Shown in pieces: positions 39,916-48,694 of a stretch of 64,000 bases of DNA. Source of the DNA: Gordonia tangerina (lineage in GTDB: Bacteria > Actinomycetota > Actinomycetes > Mycobacteriales > Mycobacteriaceae); assembly GCF_021556435.1 (NCBI RefSeq), contig NZ_JAKGCU010000017.1, forward strand, positions 1 to 64,000, read 5' to 3'. Within the stretch, counting starts at the first letter, position 1. Each line of letters opens with the position of its first letter. The notes beneath the pieces were generated by a model. It did not search any database. It saw nothing but the letters and a program-made list of their open reading frames with translations, and was not told where the DNA came from. The translations under genes and the position numbers were made by a program.

Positions 39916-41403
39916 ATGAGCGGAAAACTCTGGGGCATCGGACTGGGCCCCGGCGACAGCGAACTGGTGACCGTCAAGGCCGCCCGGGTGATCGAATCCG
40001 CGGATGTCGTCGCCTATCACTGCGCACGTCACGGCAACAGCATCGCCCGCTCGGTGGCGCAGCCCTATCTGCGTGACGGGCAGCTCGAGGAACGTCTGAT
40101 GTACCCGGTGACCACCGAGGGCACGGACCATCCCGGCGGCTATGACGGGGCGCTGCGCGACTTCTACACGGCCAGTGCCGAACGGCTCGCCGGCCACCTG
40201 CGGGCCGGTCGTGATGTGGTCCTCCTCGCCGAGGGGGATCCGTTGTTCTTCAGTTCGTACATGCATATGCACAAGCGGCTCGCCGGTGAGTTCGACGCGG
40301 AGATCATCCCCGGCGTGACCTCGGTCAGTGCCTCGTCGGCCGCGGTGGGCATCCCGTTGGTGGAGGGCGAGGAGACGCTGACCGTGGTGCCGGGCACGCT
40401 GGGTTCGCAGGCGCTGATCTCCCGGTTCCGCACGGCCGAGGCGATCGCGGTGATGAAGCTGGGCCGGACGTTCACGCGGGTGCGCGATGCCCTCGAGTCG
40501 GCCGGTCGGCTCGACGAGGCGTGGTACGTCGAACGTGCCTCCACCCGGGTGCAACGTGTACTTCCGGTCTCGGAGGTGAACCCTGAAGAGGTGCCGTACT
40601 TCTCGATGATCGTGGTGCCCGGGCCACGCAACAACCCACGCCACGACGAAGCCTCGGGGCGCGGTGAGGTCGTGGTGGTGGGACTCGGTCCCGGCGCCGA
40701 CGAACACACCACACCGGCAGTGCAGGTGGAACTGGCGCTGGCAACCGACCTCGTCGGATACAAGACCTATCTCGCGCGGGTCACCCCGCGACCGGGCCAG
40801 CGGATTCACGCCAGCGACAACCGGGTGGAAGCCGAACGCGCGGAATTCGCGCTCGATCTCGCCGCCCGCGGCGCGCGCGTTGCCGTGGTGTCCTCGGGCG
40901 ATCCCGGGGTGTTCGCGATGGCCAGCGCCGTCGCGGAGGTCGCGGCCGAGTCCCGCTGGCATGACGTGCCGGTCCGCGTCCAACCAGGTGTCACGGCCGC
41001 GAACGCGGTCGCGGCGGCGGTGGGCGCCCCGCTCGGTCATGACTACGCGGTGATCTCCCTGTCCGATCGCCTCAAACCGTGGGACATGATCGAGCATCGG
41101 CTTCGTGCTGCGGTGGGTGCCGACCTCGTGGTGGCGATCTACAACCCCGGTTCGGCCGCCCGCACCTGGCAGGTCGCTCGGCTGCGCGAGGTGCTGCGGG
41201 AAATGGTGTCCGATGACCGGGTCGTGGTACTCGGACGCGACGTCGGCGGGCCGGAGGAATCGTTGTGCACCACCACGGTCGGAGCACTCGACCCGGCGGT
41301 CGTCGACATGCGCACGTTGCTGATCATCGGGTCGCCGGCCACCACGGTGGTCAGCCGCTCCGGTGGCGATCTGACCTACACCCCACGGCGCCACGACGCC
41401 TGA
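39916..41403 (+). CDS. cobIJ: Bifunctional precorrin-2 C20- and precorrin-3B C17-methyltransferase
   Basis: The 495-residue protein is a fusion of two SAM-dependent tetrapyrrole methylases. Residues 1 to about 240 are CobI (GKLWGIGLGPGDSELVTVKA, LLAEGDPLFFSSY). Residues from about 250 are CobJ (GEVVVVGLGPGADEHTTPAV, VSSGDPGVFAMA, AIYNPGSAARTWQ). The same fusion is known in M. tuberculosis (Rv2066). CobI converts precorrin-2 to precorrin-3A, and CobJ methylates C-17 with ring contraction after CobG. The gene starts 2 bases after cobH. Confidence 0.95.
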   Translation: MSGKLWGIGLGPGDSELVTVKAARVIESADVVAYHCARHGNSIARSVAQPYLRDGQLEERLMYPVTTEGTDHPGGYDGALRDFYTASAERLAGHLRAGRDVVLLAEGDPLFFSSYMHMHKRLAGEFDAEIIPGVTSVSASSAAVGIPLVEGEETLTVVPGTLGSQALISRFRTAEAIAVMKLGRTFTRVRDALESAGRLDEAWYVERASTRVQRVLPVSEVNPEEVPYFSMIVVPGPRNNPRHDEASGRGEVVVVGLGPGADEHTTPAVQVELALATDLVGYKTYLARVTPRPGQRIHASDNRVEAERAEFALDLAARGARVAVVSSGDPGVFAMASAVAEVAAESRWHDVPVRVQPGVTAANAVAAAVGAPLGHDYAVISLSDRLKPWDMIEHRLRAAVGADLVVAIYNPGSAARTWQVARLREVLREMVSDDRVVVLGRDVGGPEESLCTTTVGALDPAVVDMRTLLIIGSPATTVVSRSGGDLTYTPRRHDA

Positions 41404-41438
41404 CCCACCTCGCCCCGCTCCTGCCTCGTCGAGTGGGT

Positions 41439-41480
41439 GCCGTTTTCCGTTGACTGGGCGCTGTTTTCCGTCGACTGGGT
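41439..41480. repeat. Two 21-bp direct repeats between cobIJ and cobK
   Basis: GCCGTTTTCCGTTGACTGGG (41439-41458) is followed immediately by GCTGTTTTCCGTCGACTGGG (41460-41479), with a 21-base period and two mismatches over the 20 bases. They lie in the 125-base gap between convergent genes. No terminator hairpin is evident there. The role is unknown. Confidence 0.7.
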
Positions 41481-41528
41481 ATACACGCAATTGCAGACGG
41501 CTTGTCGCCGACCGTCCGCGGAGCGGGA

Positions 41529-42329
41529 TCATGCATTCAGGTGCGCGATCCACTCCTTGGCCGCCGCCGCAGTGTGCACCGCGGTGCCCAGAGCCGGTTC
41601 GGGTGGCCGCTGCACCATCACCACCGGCACACCGAGCTCGGCGGCCGCGGTGAGCTTCGCTCGGGTCAGATCTCCTCCGCTGTTCTTGGCGACCAGGACG
41701 TCGATCGAATTCTCGCGCAACAACGTCAGCTCGCCGCTCAGGTCGTAGGGGCCCCGCGACCGGACAATCTGATGGCGCGGCGGAAGTGGGCAGGTCGGCG
41801 GATCGACCACCCGGATGAGAAACCAGGCGTCGGCATTGTCGGCGAATACGCCCACGTCCTGACGTCCGGTGGTGAGCAAGACCCGAAGACGCCGCCCAGC
41901 CGAGTCCATCCCAGACGGGTCCACCCCCGCGAGATGGGCGACTGTGCGGTCGGCGACCGCGCGTGCGGCTTCGCCGATGTCGGCCACCTGCTCCCACCGG
42001 TCACTCTCGGATGGCTGCCATGCCGGCCGGCGCAGCCGCAGCAACGGTGTGCCCAGTTGTTCGGCAGCACCCGCCGCATGCTCGGACATGGTCCGGGCGA
42101 ACGGATGCGTGGCATCGACGACGGCGGCGACGTCGTGCTCACGTAGCCATCCGACGAGGCCCTCGACTCCGCCGAACCCGCCGATCCGCACCGGCCCGAC
42201 CGGAAGCCGCGGGTCACGCACCCGACCCGCCAGGGAACTCACGACCGGGATGCCGGCGGCGTGCAGGTCCGCGGCGAGCGAACGCGCCTCGGCGGTCCCG
42301 CCCAGAAGCAGGACGGGCCGGTCAGCCAT
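41529..42329 (-). CDS. cobK: Precorrin-6A reductase
   Basis: The 266-residue protein reduces precorrin-6A with NADPH. It has the family's LLLGGTAEARSLAADL start, AAVVDATHPFARTMSEHAA, LLTTGRQDV and VLVAKNSGGDLTRAKLTAA. The length is normal. The ATG lies inside the end of cobM (8-base overlap), so cobL, cobM and cobK are translated as a coupled set. The order matches Rv2072c-Rv2071c-Rv2070c in M. tuberculosis. Confidence 0.94.
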   Translation of the reverse strand: MADRPVLLLGGTAEARSLAADLHAAGIPVVSSLAGRVRDPRLPVGPVRIGGFGGVEGLVGWLREHDVAAVVDATHPFARTMSEHAAGAAEQLGTPLLRLRRPAWQPSESDRWEQVADIGEAARAVADRTVAHLAGVDPSGMDSAGRRLRVLLTTGRQDVGVFADNADAWFLIRVVDPPTCPLPPRHQIVRSRGPYDLSGELTLLRENSIDVLVAKNSGGDLTRAKLTAAAELGVPVVMVQRPPEPALGTAVHTAAAAKEWIAHLNA

Positions 42330-43089
42330 CGGTGCGCAGCTTGGTCATCCGGGCTTGTGAGTAGAGGTAGCTCTCGCTGAGGCCAGGCTGCGAGTCCGGG
42401 TCGAGGATGTTGCCGACGAAGATCACCGCGGTCCGCCGGATCCCCGCGGCCGCCAGCGCATCCGGCAACTCGTCGAGCGGGCACCGCACGATCTGCTGGT
42501 CCGGGCGGCTGGCGAAGGCCACGGTGGCCGTGGGACAGTGCTTGCCGTAGTGGACAGCCAGGATATCGGCGATCTCCGTTGCACGGTGCGCGGCGAGATG
42601 CAGAGCCAGGGTGACGCCGGTTGCCGCGAGGCGGTCGAGTTCCTCCCCCGGTGGCATGTCGGTCGACAATGTCGACACCCGCGTGATGAGCAGGCTCTGG
42701 CCCACCCCTGGGACGGTGAGTTCGGCGTCGAGGGCTGCCGCGGCGGCGGCGAAAGCGGGTACGCCGGGCACGACCTCCACGGGTATCCGGTGCGCGGCGA
42801 GCGCACGTCGCTGCTCGGTCATCGCCGAATACAACGACGGGTCGCCGGAGTGTAGACGGGCGACGTCGTGACCGGCTGTGTGCGCGTCGACGATGTGGGA
42901 CACGATCTGTGACAGGGGCATTCGTGCGGTGTCGATGAGGTCGGCGCCCGGTGGGCACCGGTCGAGCAGTTCGGTGGGGACCAACGAACCGGCATACAGG
43001 CAGGTCTGACACCGGCCGAGGACTTCCGCGCCGCGGACCGTGATGAGATCGGCGGCGCCGGGACCGGCGCCGATGACGTAGAGGGTCAC
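42322..43089 (-). CDS. cobM: Precorrin-4 C11-methyltransferase
   Basis: The 255-residue SAM-dependent methylase adds the C-11 methyl group in cobalamin synthesis. It shows VTLYVIGAGPGAADLITVRG, LYAGSLVPTELL, ARLHSGDPSLYSAM and VEVVPGVPAFAAAAA, the hallmarks of CobM. The GTG start overlaps the cobL stop (GTGA), while the longer reading to 44238 is antisense-like noise in cobL. The gene is complete and in operon with cobL and cobK. Confidence 0.94.
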   Translation of the reverse strand: MTLYVIGAGPGAADLITVRGAEVLGRCQTCLYAGSLVPTELLDRCPPGADLIDTARMPLSQIVSHIVDAHTAGHDVARLHSGDPSLYSAMTEQRRALAAHRIPVEVVPGVPAFAAAAAALDAELTVPGVGQSLLITRVSTLSTDMPPGEELDRLAATGVTLALHLAAHRATEIADILAVHYGKHCPTATVAFASRPDQQIVRCPLDELPDALAAAGIRRTAVIFVGNILDPDSQPGLSESYLYSQARMTKLRTDG

Positions 43090-44279
43090 GGGCGGTCCAC
43101 CACCCACTGCACGATCGGCAGGGCGGGCCGCCAGGTGGTCATCGAGCCCAGTGCCGCGGCCGTCTCCACCATGTGGCGTCGCAGCGATCCACCATGTCGC
43201 GCATACCATTCGGTGAGCAGCGTTTGATTTTCCAGCGTCACAGCATTGGCGACGAGCCGCCCCCCGCTCGGGGCCAGTTCCCACACTGCGGTGAGCAGGT
43301 CGTCGTCGAGTCCGCCGCCGATGAAGACGGCATCGGGCTCCGGGGCGGTGGCGCAGTCCGATGGCGCGGCACCACGGACCGTGAGCCGCTCGTGCACACC
43401 GTGCCGGACGGCGTTGTCGTGAAGTCGCTGTCGGCGTTCGGCATCGATCTCGAAGGCCATCGCTCGCCCGGTCGGTTCGGCCCTGAGCCATTCGATGGCC
43501 ACGCTGCCCGACCCTGAACCGATATCCCACAGCAGTTGTCGCCGACTGGGTGCGAGGGCCGAGACGGTGAGGGCGCGGATGGGTTGTTTGGTGATCTGAC
43601 CGTCGTGGTCGTAGCCGTCGTCGGGTCGCCCGGGAGCCCGCGACCGGTGGGGGCCGACGCAGCCGATCGCGATGATGTTCAGGCGATCTCCGGGCGGTTC
43701 GACCCACGTGCGGGCGACGCCACGCATGACTCGCTCGTCGGGTCCGCCGAGCTGCTCCAGAACTGTCATCGATGACCAGCCGAAGCCGTTGGCGGTCAAC
43801 AGTTTCGCCACCTCGTGCGGGGTGGTGTCGTCTCGGCTGAGGATGAGTAGTTCTCGATCGTCGTCGAGTTCGGCGCTCAGGGTCGCCACGTCGTGGGTGA
43901 CGAGGCTGACCACCTGCACGTCGGTCAGATCCCAGCCCAGCCGTGCGCAGGCGAGCGCGGCACTCGACACCGTGGGCAGCACCCGGACACGATCGGAGCC
44001 GACAGCGCGCACGAGGGTGGTGCCCACGCCGTGAAACATCGGATCGCCGCTGGCCAGGATATGCCGCACACCGTCGTCTTCGTCGGTGATCAACCGGTTC
44101 AGGTGGGTGCTCATCGGCGATGTCCACGCCTCGGTACGCGCCGGCAGGTCGGGTAACAGGTCCAGCTGTCGGTGCGACCCGATGATGATCTCGGCGCCGG
44201 CGAGTTCGTCGCGCGCGCGGCGTCCGAGGCCCTCCCATCCGTCGGCGCCGATGCCGACCACCACAAACGTGCCGGTCAC
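43086..44279 (-). CDS. cobL: Precorrin-6Y C5,15-methyltransferase (decarboxylating)
   Basis: The 397-residue bifunctional enzyme methylates C-5 and C-15 and decarboxylates precorrin-6B. The N-terminal CobE-like methylase half has GTFVVVGIGADGW, LASGDPMFHGVGTTL and VLPTVSSAALACARLGW. The C-terminal CobT-like half has a class I methylase fold with LLWDIGSGSGSVAIEWLR and FIGGGLDDDLL. The GTG start overlaps the stop of the short-chain dehydrogenase gene upstream, which couples the two; in-frame starts at 44297 and 44357 lie deeper inside that gene. Confidence 0.93.
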   Translation of the reverse strand: MTGTFVVVGIGADGWEGLGRRARDELAGAEIIIGSHRQLDLLPDLPARTEAWTSPMSTHLNRLITDEDDGVRHILASGDPMFHGVGTTLVRAVGSDRVRVLPTVSSAALACARLGWDLTDVQVVSLVTHDVATLSAELDDDRELLILSRDDTTPHEVAKLLTANGFGWSSMTVLEQLGGPDERVMRGVARTWVEPPGDRLNIIAIGCVGPHRSRAPGRPDDGYDHDGQITKQPIRALTVSALAPSRRQLLWDIGSGSGSVAIEWLRAEPTGRAMAFEIDAERRQRLHDNAVRHGVHERLTVRGAAPSDCATAPEPDAVFIGGGLDDDLLTAVWELAPSGGRLVANAVTLENQTLLTEWYARHGGSLRRHMVETAAALGSMTTWRPALPIVQWVVDRP

Positions 44280-45043
44280 CGGGGCAGCCTCCGCCATATC
44301 GCGCGCGGCAACAGTCGCATGCCCACGAACACCGGACGCAGGATCGCCGGAATCCACACTTCCCCGCGGCCGCGCCGATAGGCGCGGGCGACGTCGACGG
44401 CCACCCGTTCGGCGTCGACCGAGAACGGTGCCGGCTTGACGCCGGCGGCCATCAAGTCCTTGGTCATCTCCCCGATGACGAAGCCCGGCCGGGCCAACAG
44501 CAGGCGGGCACCGCTGCCGTGTAGCGCATCTGCCAGCCCGCTCGCGAAGCCGTCGAGCCCCGCCTTGGTGGATCCGTACACGTAGTTGGCTCGGCGAGTA
44601 CGGATTCCGGCGACCGACGAGAACACGATGAGCGTCCCGGAGGCCTGCGCTCGTAGCACCTGAGCGAGGGGGGTGAGCACGCTGATCTGCGCGAAGTAGT
44701 CGGTGTGCGCGATCTGCAGCGCGTGCGCGGTGTCGGTCTCCGCACGTGCCTGATCTCCGAGAATGCCGAACGCGATGATCGCGGCCTCGATGGGACCGTA
44801 TCGGGCGGCGATCTCGCCGACGAGCTCCGGATGCGCGTCGGTGTCATCGGCGTCGAAGGCGACGGTGTGCACGGCGGCGGCGCCGGCAGCGAGCAGTTGC
44901 GCTGTCTGGGGCTCTAGATCGTCGGGGCGGCGGGCGGCGAGCACGACCTGCCGGCCGGCGCCGAGTTCGCGGGCCAGCGCCACCCCGATCTCACTGCGGC
45001 CACCGAACAAGACGATCGTCGCGGGCGTCGAAGTCGGGGCCAT
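44276..45043 (-). CDS. Short-chain dehydrogenase/reductase, Rv2073c-like
   Basis: The 255-residue Rossmann oxidoreductase has a variant nucleotide motif VLFGGRSEIGVALAREL, followed by LIVFSSVAG and the catalytic YVYGSTKAGLDGFASGL (Tyr-x-x-x-Lys). Residues after it (GRGEVWIPAILRPVF) resemble DprE2, the reductase that makes decaprenyl-phospho-arabinose, and the M. tuberculosis gene at this place, Rv2073c, belongs to the same group. The ATG at 45043 is preferred because an upstream start at 45118 overlaps the divergent gene. It is coupled to cobL by a 4-base overlap, yet no cobalamin role for an SDR is known. Confidence 0.85.
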   Translation of the reverse strand: MAPTSTPATIVLFGGRSEIGVALARELGAGRQVVLAARRPDDLEPQTAQLLAAGAAAVHTVAFDADDTDAHPELVGEIAARYGPIEAAIIAFGILGDQARAETDTAHALQIAHTDYFAQISVLTPLAQVLRAQASGTLIVFSSVAGIRTRRANYVYGSTKAGLDGFASGLADALHGSGARLLLARPGFVIGEMTKDLMAAGVKPAPFSVDAERVAVDVARAYRRGRGEVWIPAILRPVFVGMRLLPRAIWRRLPR

Positions 45044-45067
45044 GGCTGTCAGTATCGCATCGCCCGC

Positions 45068-45073
45068 TAGCGT
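45068..45073 (+). promoter_or_regulatory. -10 element TAGCGT, leaderless
   Basis: TAGCGT lies 7 bases before the ATG at 45081, with no Shine-Dalgarno sequence between. It is shared space with the divergent short-chain dehydrogenase promoter. Confidence 0.5.
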
Positions 45074-45080
45074 TGCAGCC

Positions 45081-45482
45081 ATGACCCGCTCCGCTGCAGA
45101 CCTGGGAATCGCCGCCACCGAGTTCCTCGCCGAACGTCACCTCGCGACGTTGGCGACGCTGCGCGCCGACGGTTCACCGCATGTGGTGGCGGTGGGGTTC
45201 ACCTGGGACGGCGAGCACGGGCTGGCGCGCGTCATCACCTCCGACGGCAACCAGAAGGTGCGCAACGTCGAACGCACCCGCCGGGTCGCGGTGACCAACA
45301 TCGAAGGGCCGCGCTGGCTGACGTTGGAGGGCGAGGCGGTGGTTCGACGCGAGCCGGATCGCGTTCGGGAGGCCGAGCGACGCTATGCCGAGCGCTATCG
45401 CGAGCCGAAGCCCAATCCGCGCCGCGTGGTCATCGAGATCACGGTGACGAAGGTGCTGGGCTCCTCGCGGATGTTCGCGTGA
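45081..45482 (+). CDS. F420-dependent biliverdin-reductase-like protein
   Basis: The 133-residue split-beta-barrel protein (PNPOx-like FDOR-B group) opens with FLAERHLATLATLRADGSPHVVAVGFTWDG, then VRNVERTRRVAVTNI and RWLTLEGEAVVRREP. Its M. tuberculosis equivalent at the same position, Rv2074, is reported as an F420H2-dependent biliverdin reductase. Biliverdin and corrins are both tetrapyrrole-derived, which may explain the location beside the cob genes. The protein is small and cytoplasmic with no membrane segment. Confidence 0.88.
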   Translation: MTRSAADLGIAATEFLAERHLATLATLRADGSPHVVAVGFTWDGEHGLARVITSDGNQKVRNVERTRRVAVTNIEGPRWLTLEGEAVVRREPDRVREAERRYAERYREPKPNPRRVVIEITVTKVLGSSRMFA

Positions 45483-45502
45483 TGTGACCGCTTTCGCGAG
45501 CC

Positions 45503-46615
45503 TCACAGCACCTGGAGGTCGTGCGGCCGGGTGTTCATCGGTTCGCAGCCGTCCTCGGTCACCACGACGATGTCCTCGATGCGCGCTCCCCAGCGTCCGT
45601 CGAAGTAGATTCCCGGCTCCACGCTGAACGCCATCCCGGCCCGCAGTTCGATGTCGTTGCCGCGCACGATGTACGGCTCCTCGTGCACCGACAACCCGAT
45701 CCCGTGGCCAGTCCGGTGAATGAAGGCGTCGCCGAGACCGTGGTCGCGCAGATGGTCACGGGCAACGGCATCGATCGCCTCGGCGGTGACGCCGGGCCGC
45801 ACCGCCTCGACAGCCTTGCGCTGGGCCTCCTGAAGCGCCGCATACGCATCCGCCACATCGGCGGCGGGTGCGCGGAAACAGTAGGTGCGGGTGGAGTCCG
45901 AGTTGTAGCCCGGGTCGACCGGTCCGCCGATGTCGATGACCACGATGTCGTCACCCTCGATCACCCGGTCGGAGAACTCGTGGTGCGGATCTGCGCCATG
46001 CGGCCCCGAACCGACGATGATGAACGCCGCCTCGCTGTGCCCCTCGTCGAGGATCGCGGCGCGGATGTCGTCGGCCACGGCGCGTTCGGTGCGCCCGGGA
46101 ATGAGCCACTCCCCCATGCGGGCGTGCACCCGGTCGATGGCTGCGCCCGCGTGTCGCAACGCGTCGATCTCGCTGGTGTCCTTGGTCATTCGCAGCTCTC
46201 GCAGCACGTCAGTGGCCAGGGCGGGTATGGCACCGGTGCGAGCGGCGATCGGCACGACATGCAATGCCGGCATGGTGTCGCAGACCGCGACGCGGGCGGC
46301 TGCGGGCAGTCCCGCCAGAGCCATCGCATAGGGGTCCTCGCCGTCGACCCAGGCTGCCATCTCGATGTTGAGGTCGGCCAGCGCCGAATCCCGCACCGAT
46401 GCCAACTCGAGTCGCGCGACGACGAGTCGCGGGTCCGCATCGGCCGGCACCACCAGTGCGGTGAGGCGTTCGAAGGTGTCGGCGCGCGAACCGGTGAGGT
46501 AGCGCAGATCCGGTCCGGTGGACACGACCAGCGCATCGAGACCGGCGGCCCGGGTGAGGGTGCGGGCGCGATCGAGCCGGTGTCGGTACACATCCGAAGC
46601 AAAGCGGTAGGCCAT
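45503..46615 (-). CDS. M24-family Xaa-Pro dipeptidase/aminopeptidase
   Basis: The 370-residue pita-bread metallopeptidase has the metal ligands in order: Asp in VVIDIGGPVDPG and YNSDSTRTY, His in RTGHGIGLSVHEEPYI, Glu in FSVEPGIYFDG and Glu in ARIEDIVVV. The N-terminal creatinase-like domain is present. It cleaves the bond next to proline in short peptides and corresponds to PepE (Rv2089c) of M. tuberculosis. The ATG at 46615 is preceded after 6 bases by TAGGCT and has no ribosome-binding site, so it is likely leaderless. It ends tail-to-tail with the biliverdin-reductase-like gene. Confidence 0.9.
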   Translation of the reverse strand: MAYRFASDVYRHRLDRARTLTRAAGLDALVVSTGPDLRYLTGSRADTFERLTALVVPADADPRLVVARLELASVRDSALADLNIEMAAWVDGEDPYAMALAGLPAAARVAVCDTMPALHVVPIAARTGAIPALATDVLRELRMTKDTSEIDALRHAGAAIDRVHARMGEWLIPGRTERAVADDIRAAILDEGHSEAAFIIVGSGPHGADPHHEFSDRVIEGDDIVVIDIGGPVDPGYNSDSTRTYCFRAPAADVADAYAALQEAQRKAVEAVRPGVTAEAIDAVARDHLRDHGLGDAFIHRTGHGIGLSVHEEPYIVRGNDIELRAGMAFSVEPGIYFDGRWGARIEDIVVVTEDGCEPMNTRPHDLQVL

Positions 46616-46621
46616 GGGCGC

Positions 46622-46627
46622 AGCCTA
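46622..46627 (-). promoter_or_regulatory. -10 element TAGGCT, leaderless
   Basis: On the minus strand TAGGCT is followed by GCGCCC and the ATG at 46615. The six-base gap implies a leaderless mRNA for the peptidase gene. Confidence 0.6.
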
Positions 46628-46695
46628 CCGGCGCCGGTCGGTGTCACGTCACGCATGCCGGGCCACGGCGCATCCGACCATGACAGAGTTGGAGT

Positions 46696-47697
46696 ATGTC
46701 TGGATCTCTGATGCTGCTCGACGGCGCGAGTCTGTGGTTCCGGTCCTACTTCGCCCTGCCGGAGAAGATGACGTCACCCGATGGCAGGCCGGTGAACGCC
46801 GTCCGCGGATTCGTGGACACCATCGCCGCGCTGGTCACGCGGGAGCAACCCACACGGCTCGTGGTGTGTCTGGATCTGGATTGGCGTCCGGCGTTCCGGA
46901 CCGACCTGATCCCGTCCTACAAGGCGCACCGGGTCGCCGAGGAGGCGCCGCCCACCGCGGATGCAACCGAAGGCGGGCCCACCGGTGAGCGAACCGTCGA
47001 CATCGAAGAGGTCCCAGACACCCTCACACCGCAGGTCGACATGATTCTCGACGTACTGCGCTGCGCCGGCATCGCGACCTCGGGGGCGCTCGGTTGTGAG
47101 GCCGACGATGTGATCGGCACCCTCGCCTACGACGAGTCGGTGGATCCGGTGGTCGTGGTCAGCGGTGACCGCGACCTGTTGCAGGTGGTCGCCGACGACC
47201 CGGTCGCGGTTCGGGTGCTCTACGTGGGACGCGGTCTGTCGAAGGCGGAGATGATGGGCCCCGTCGAGGTGGCCGAGAAATACTCCCTGCCCGTCGATCG
47301 GGCGGGTATGGCCTATGCCGAGATGTCGATGCTGCGCGGAGACCCGTCCGATGGGCTCCCGGGGGTCAGCGGGATCGGCGAGAAGACCGCAGCAAAGCTC
47401 ATCACGGAGTTCGGTTCGCTCGATGCGCTGGAGGCCGCGGTCGGCGACTCGACGTCGTCGTTGACGCCACGAAATCGCAAGGCGTTGACGGCCGCGACGG
47501 AGTATCTCCGAGCCGCCCGGACCGTGGTCCTGGTGCGGACCGACGCGGAGACCATCGACAGCGGTGCCGACAGCCTGCCCACCGAACCGGCCGACGCGAA
47601 CGGACTGGCCGATCTCGTCGACGAACTCGGCATCGGCGCCTCGGTGTCGAGGTTGGCCAAGGCACTCGGGTGGCCGACCACGCCGCGTGCGACATGA
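46696..47697 (+). CDS. 5'-3' exonuclease, Pol I 5'-nuclease domain type
   Basis: The 333-residue protein resembles the N-terminal FEN domain of DNA polymerase I and has no polymerase part. Metal-binding acids lie in [43 protein letters not shown] and [12 protein letters not shown]. The H3TH DNA-binding motif is in [16 protein letters not shown]. It removes 5' flaps or degrades DNA and RNA 5' to 3'. It is equivalent to Rv2090. A low-complexity insert ([20 protein letters not shown]) extends one loop. It is divergent from the peptidase gene with 80 bases between the starts. Confidence 0.92.
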   Translation: MSGSLMLLDGASLWFRSYFALPEKMTSPDGRPVNAVRGFVDTIAALVTREQPTRLVVCLDLDWRPAFRTDLIPSYKAHRVAEEAPPTADATEGGPTGERTVDIEEVPDTLTPQVDMILDVLRCAGIATSGALGCEADDVIGTLAYDESVDPVVVVSGDRDLLQVVADDPVAVRVLYVGRGLSKAEMMGPVEVAEKYSLPVDRAGMAYAEMSMLRGDPSDGLPGVSGIGEKTAAKLITEFGSLDALEAAVGDSTSSLTPRNRKALTAATEYLRAARTVVLVRTDAETIDSGADSLPTEPADANGLADLVDELGIGASVSRLAKALGWPTTPRAT

Positions 47698-47779
47698 AGG
47701 CGAACAGTGCCCGGCGTGAAGATCTCGCCGAACCCCACCGGGGGCCGACGGATCGTACCGTCGGCCATGTGGATTCCGT

Positions 47780-48694
47780 TCAGTTCGTGGGCCGCGACAC
47801 CTCGTATGTCCCGTCATCGTCGAGGAATGTGACCGTGACGGTCTGCTCCTGCCCGCCGACCGTCGCGGTGCAGTCGAAGGAACTGCCCTCCTCGACGAGC
47901 TGACCCGACGGACACGAGACGGCAGATACGTCGCTGGCCTGATAGTCCTCGGTCAACACCTGTCGGACGCCGTCCTGGACGGCGTCCTGCGAGATCGTCT
48001 TGGGAGCCCAGCCGGGGATCACGAAAGCCGTGAACAACAGGATCGCGGCGATGAGCACCACGGCGCCAACGCCGATGAGCAGGACGGTGCGCCGGCCGTG
48101 CTTGGCGCGCGGAGTGGCCATGGCACTGAACTGATCCCCCCCGAACTGGCCGCCGGCCTGGGTCGGCTGTTCGGCGGTGGTCGGGTACCCCGCATGGCCG
48201 CCGGGCTGCACGGTTCCAGCCTGGGGTGCGCCATACTGCGGGCTCTCGTACTGGGGTGCGCCATACTGCGAGCCCCCGTACTGCGGTGCGGCATACTGCG
48301 AGCCCCCGTACTGGGGTGCGCCGTACTGCGGGCTGCCGTACTGTGGTGCGCCATACTGCGAGCCCCCGTACTGCGGACCCCCGTATTGCGGAGCGGCATA
48401 CTGCGGACCCCCATACTGCGGGCCGCCGGGCTGCTCACTTCCGTACTGGGGAGCACCGTATTGACCCGGAGGTGCGGTCTGGCCGCCTGCCCCGTAGGGG
48501 GGGTATGTCCCGGGGGCTCCTGAGGCGTCCTGCGCCGGGGCGTCGTGGCCACCAGGGGTGTTCGCTGCGCCCGGTGCCGGTGCCGGTGCCGTGGGGCCGT
48601 CTGGCGCAGCCGAGGCGGTGGCGTCATCGGACACCGGACCGTGGGGGTCCGACGTCTGTAGGTCCGGTCGACTCGGATCGCTCGGCTCGCTCAT
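47780..48694 (-). CDS. Proline/tyrosine-repeat membrane protein with DUF4333 domain
   Basis: The 304-residue protein has a long disordered N-terminal cytoplasmic part rich in Pro, Gly, Gln and Tyr, made of about fifteen five-residue units of the [GAS]PQYG type. One transmembrane helix (TVLLIGVGAVVLIAAILLFTAFVIP) follows. A C-terminal extracytoplasmic DUF4333 domain has two cysteines (SAVSCPSG and SSFDCTAT) that could form a disulphide. It matches the place and layout of Rv2091c. The ATG at 48694 follows GGGAG. The function is unknown; tyrosine repeats suggest self-association or phosphorylation. The 230 bases towards helY hold no gene. Confidence 0.85.
   Translation of the reverse strand: MSEPSDPSRPDLQTSDPHGPVSDDATASAAPDGPTAPAPAPGAANTPGGHDAPAQDASGAPGTYPPYGAGGQTAPPGQYGAPQYGSEQPGGPQYGGPQYAAPQYGGPQYGGSQYGAPQYGSPQYGAPQYGGSQYAAPQYGGSQYGAPQYESPQYGAPQAGTVQPGGHAGYPTTAEQPTQAGGQFGGDQFSAMATPRAKHGRRTVLLIGVGAVVLIAAILLFTAFVIPGWAPKTISQDAVQDGVRQVLTEDYQASDVSAVSCPSGQLVEEGSSFDCTATVGGQEQTVTVTFLDDDGTYEVSRPTN
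48222..48467 (-). repeat. 15-bp coding repeat array in the DUF4333 gene
   Basis: About fifteen degenerate 15-bp units encode PQYG-type pentapeptides. Length changes here would keep the reading frame, so copy number may vary between strains. The plus strand shows repeated TACTG(C/G)GG(T/A)GC-like words. Confidence 0.8.

Noticed and set aside
41437..41748. Small ORF encoding FSVDWALFSVDW repeats
   Set aside because: It runs antisense into cobK and depends on the 21-bp repeat. No ribosome-binding site is seen.
39322..41997. Minus-strand 891-residue open frame across cobH and cobIJ
   Set aside because: It is a high-GC antisense frame with Arg/His-rich translation and no domain; the plus-strand cob genes are complete.
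48177..48464. Plus-strand frame of repeated YCGPPYCGA residues, looking like a Cys-rich secreted protein
   Set aside because: It is the antisense shadow of the PQYG repeats in the DUF4333 gene on the minus strand and has no ribosome-binding site of its own.
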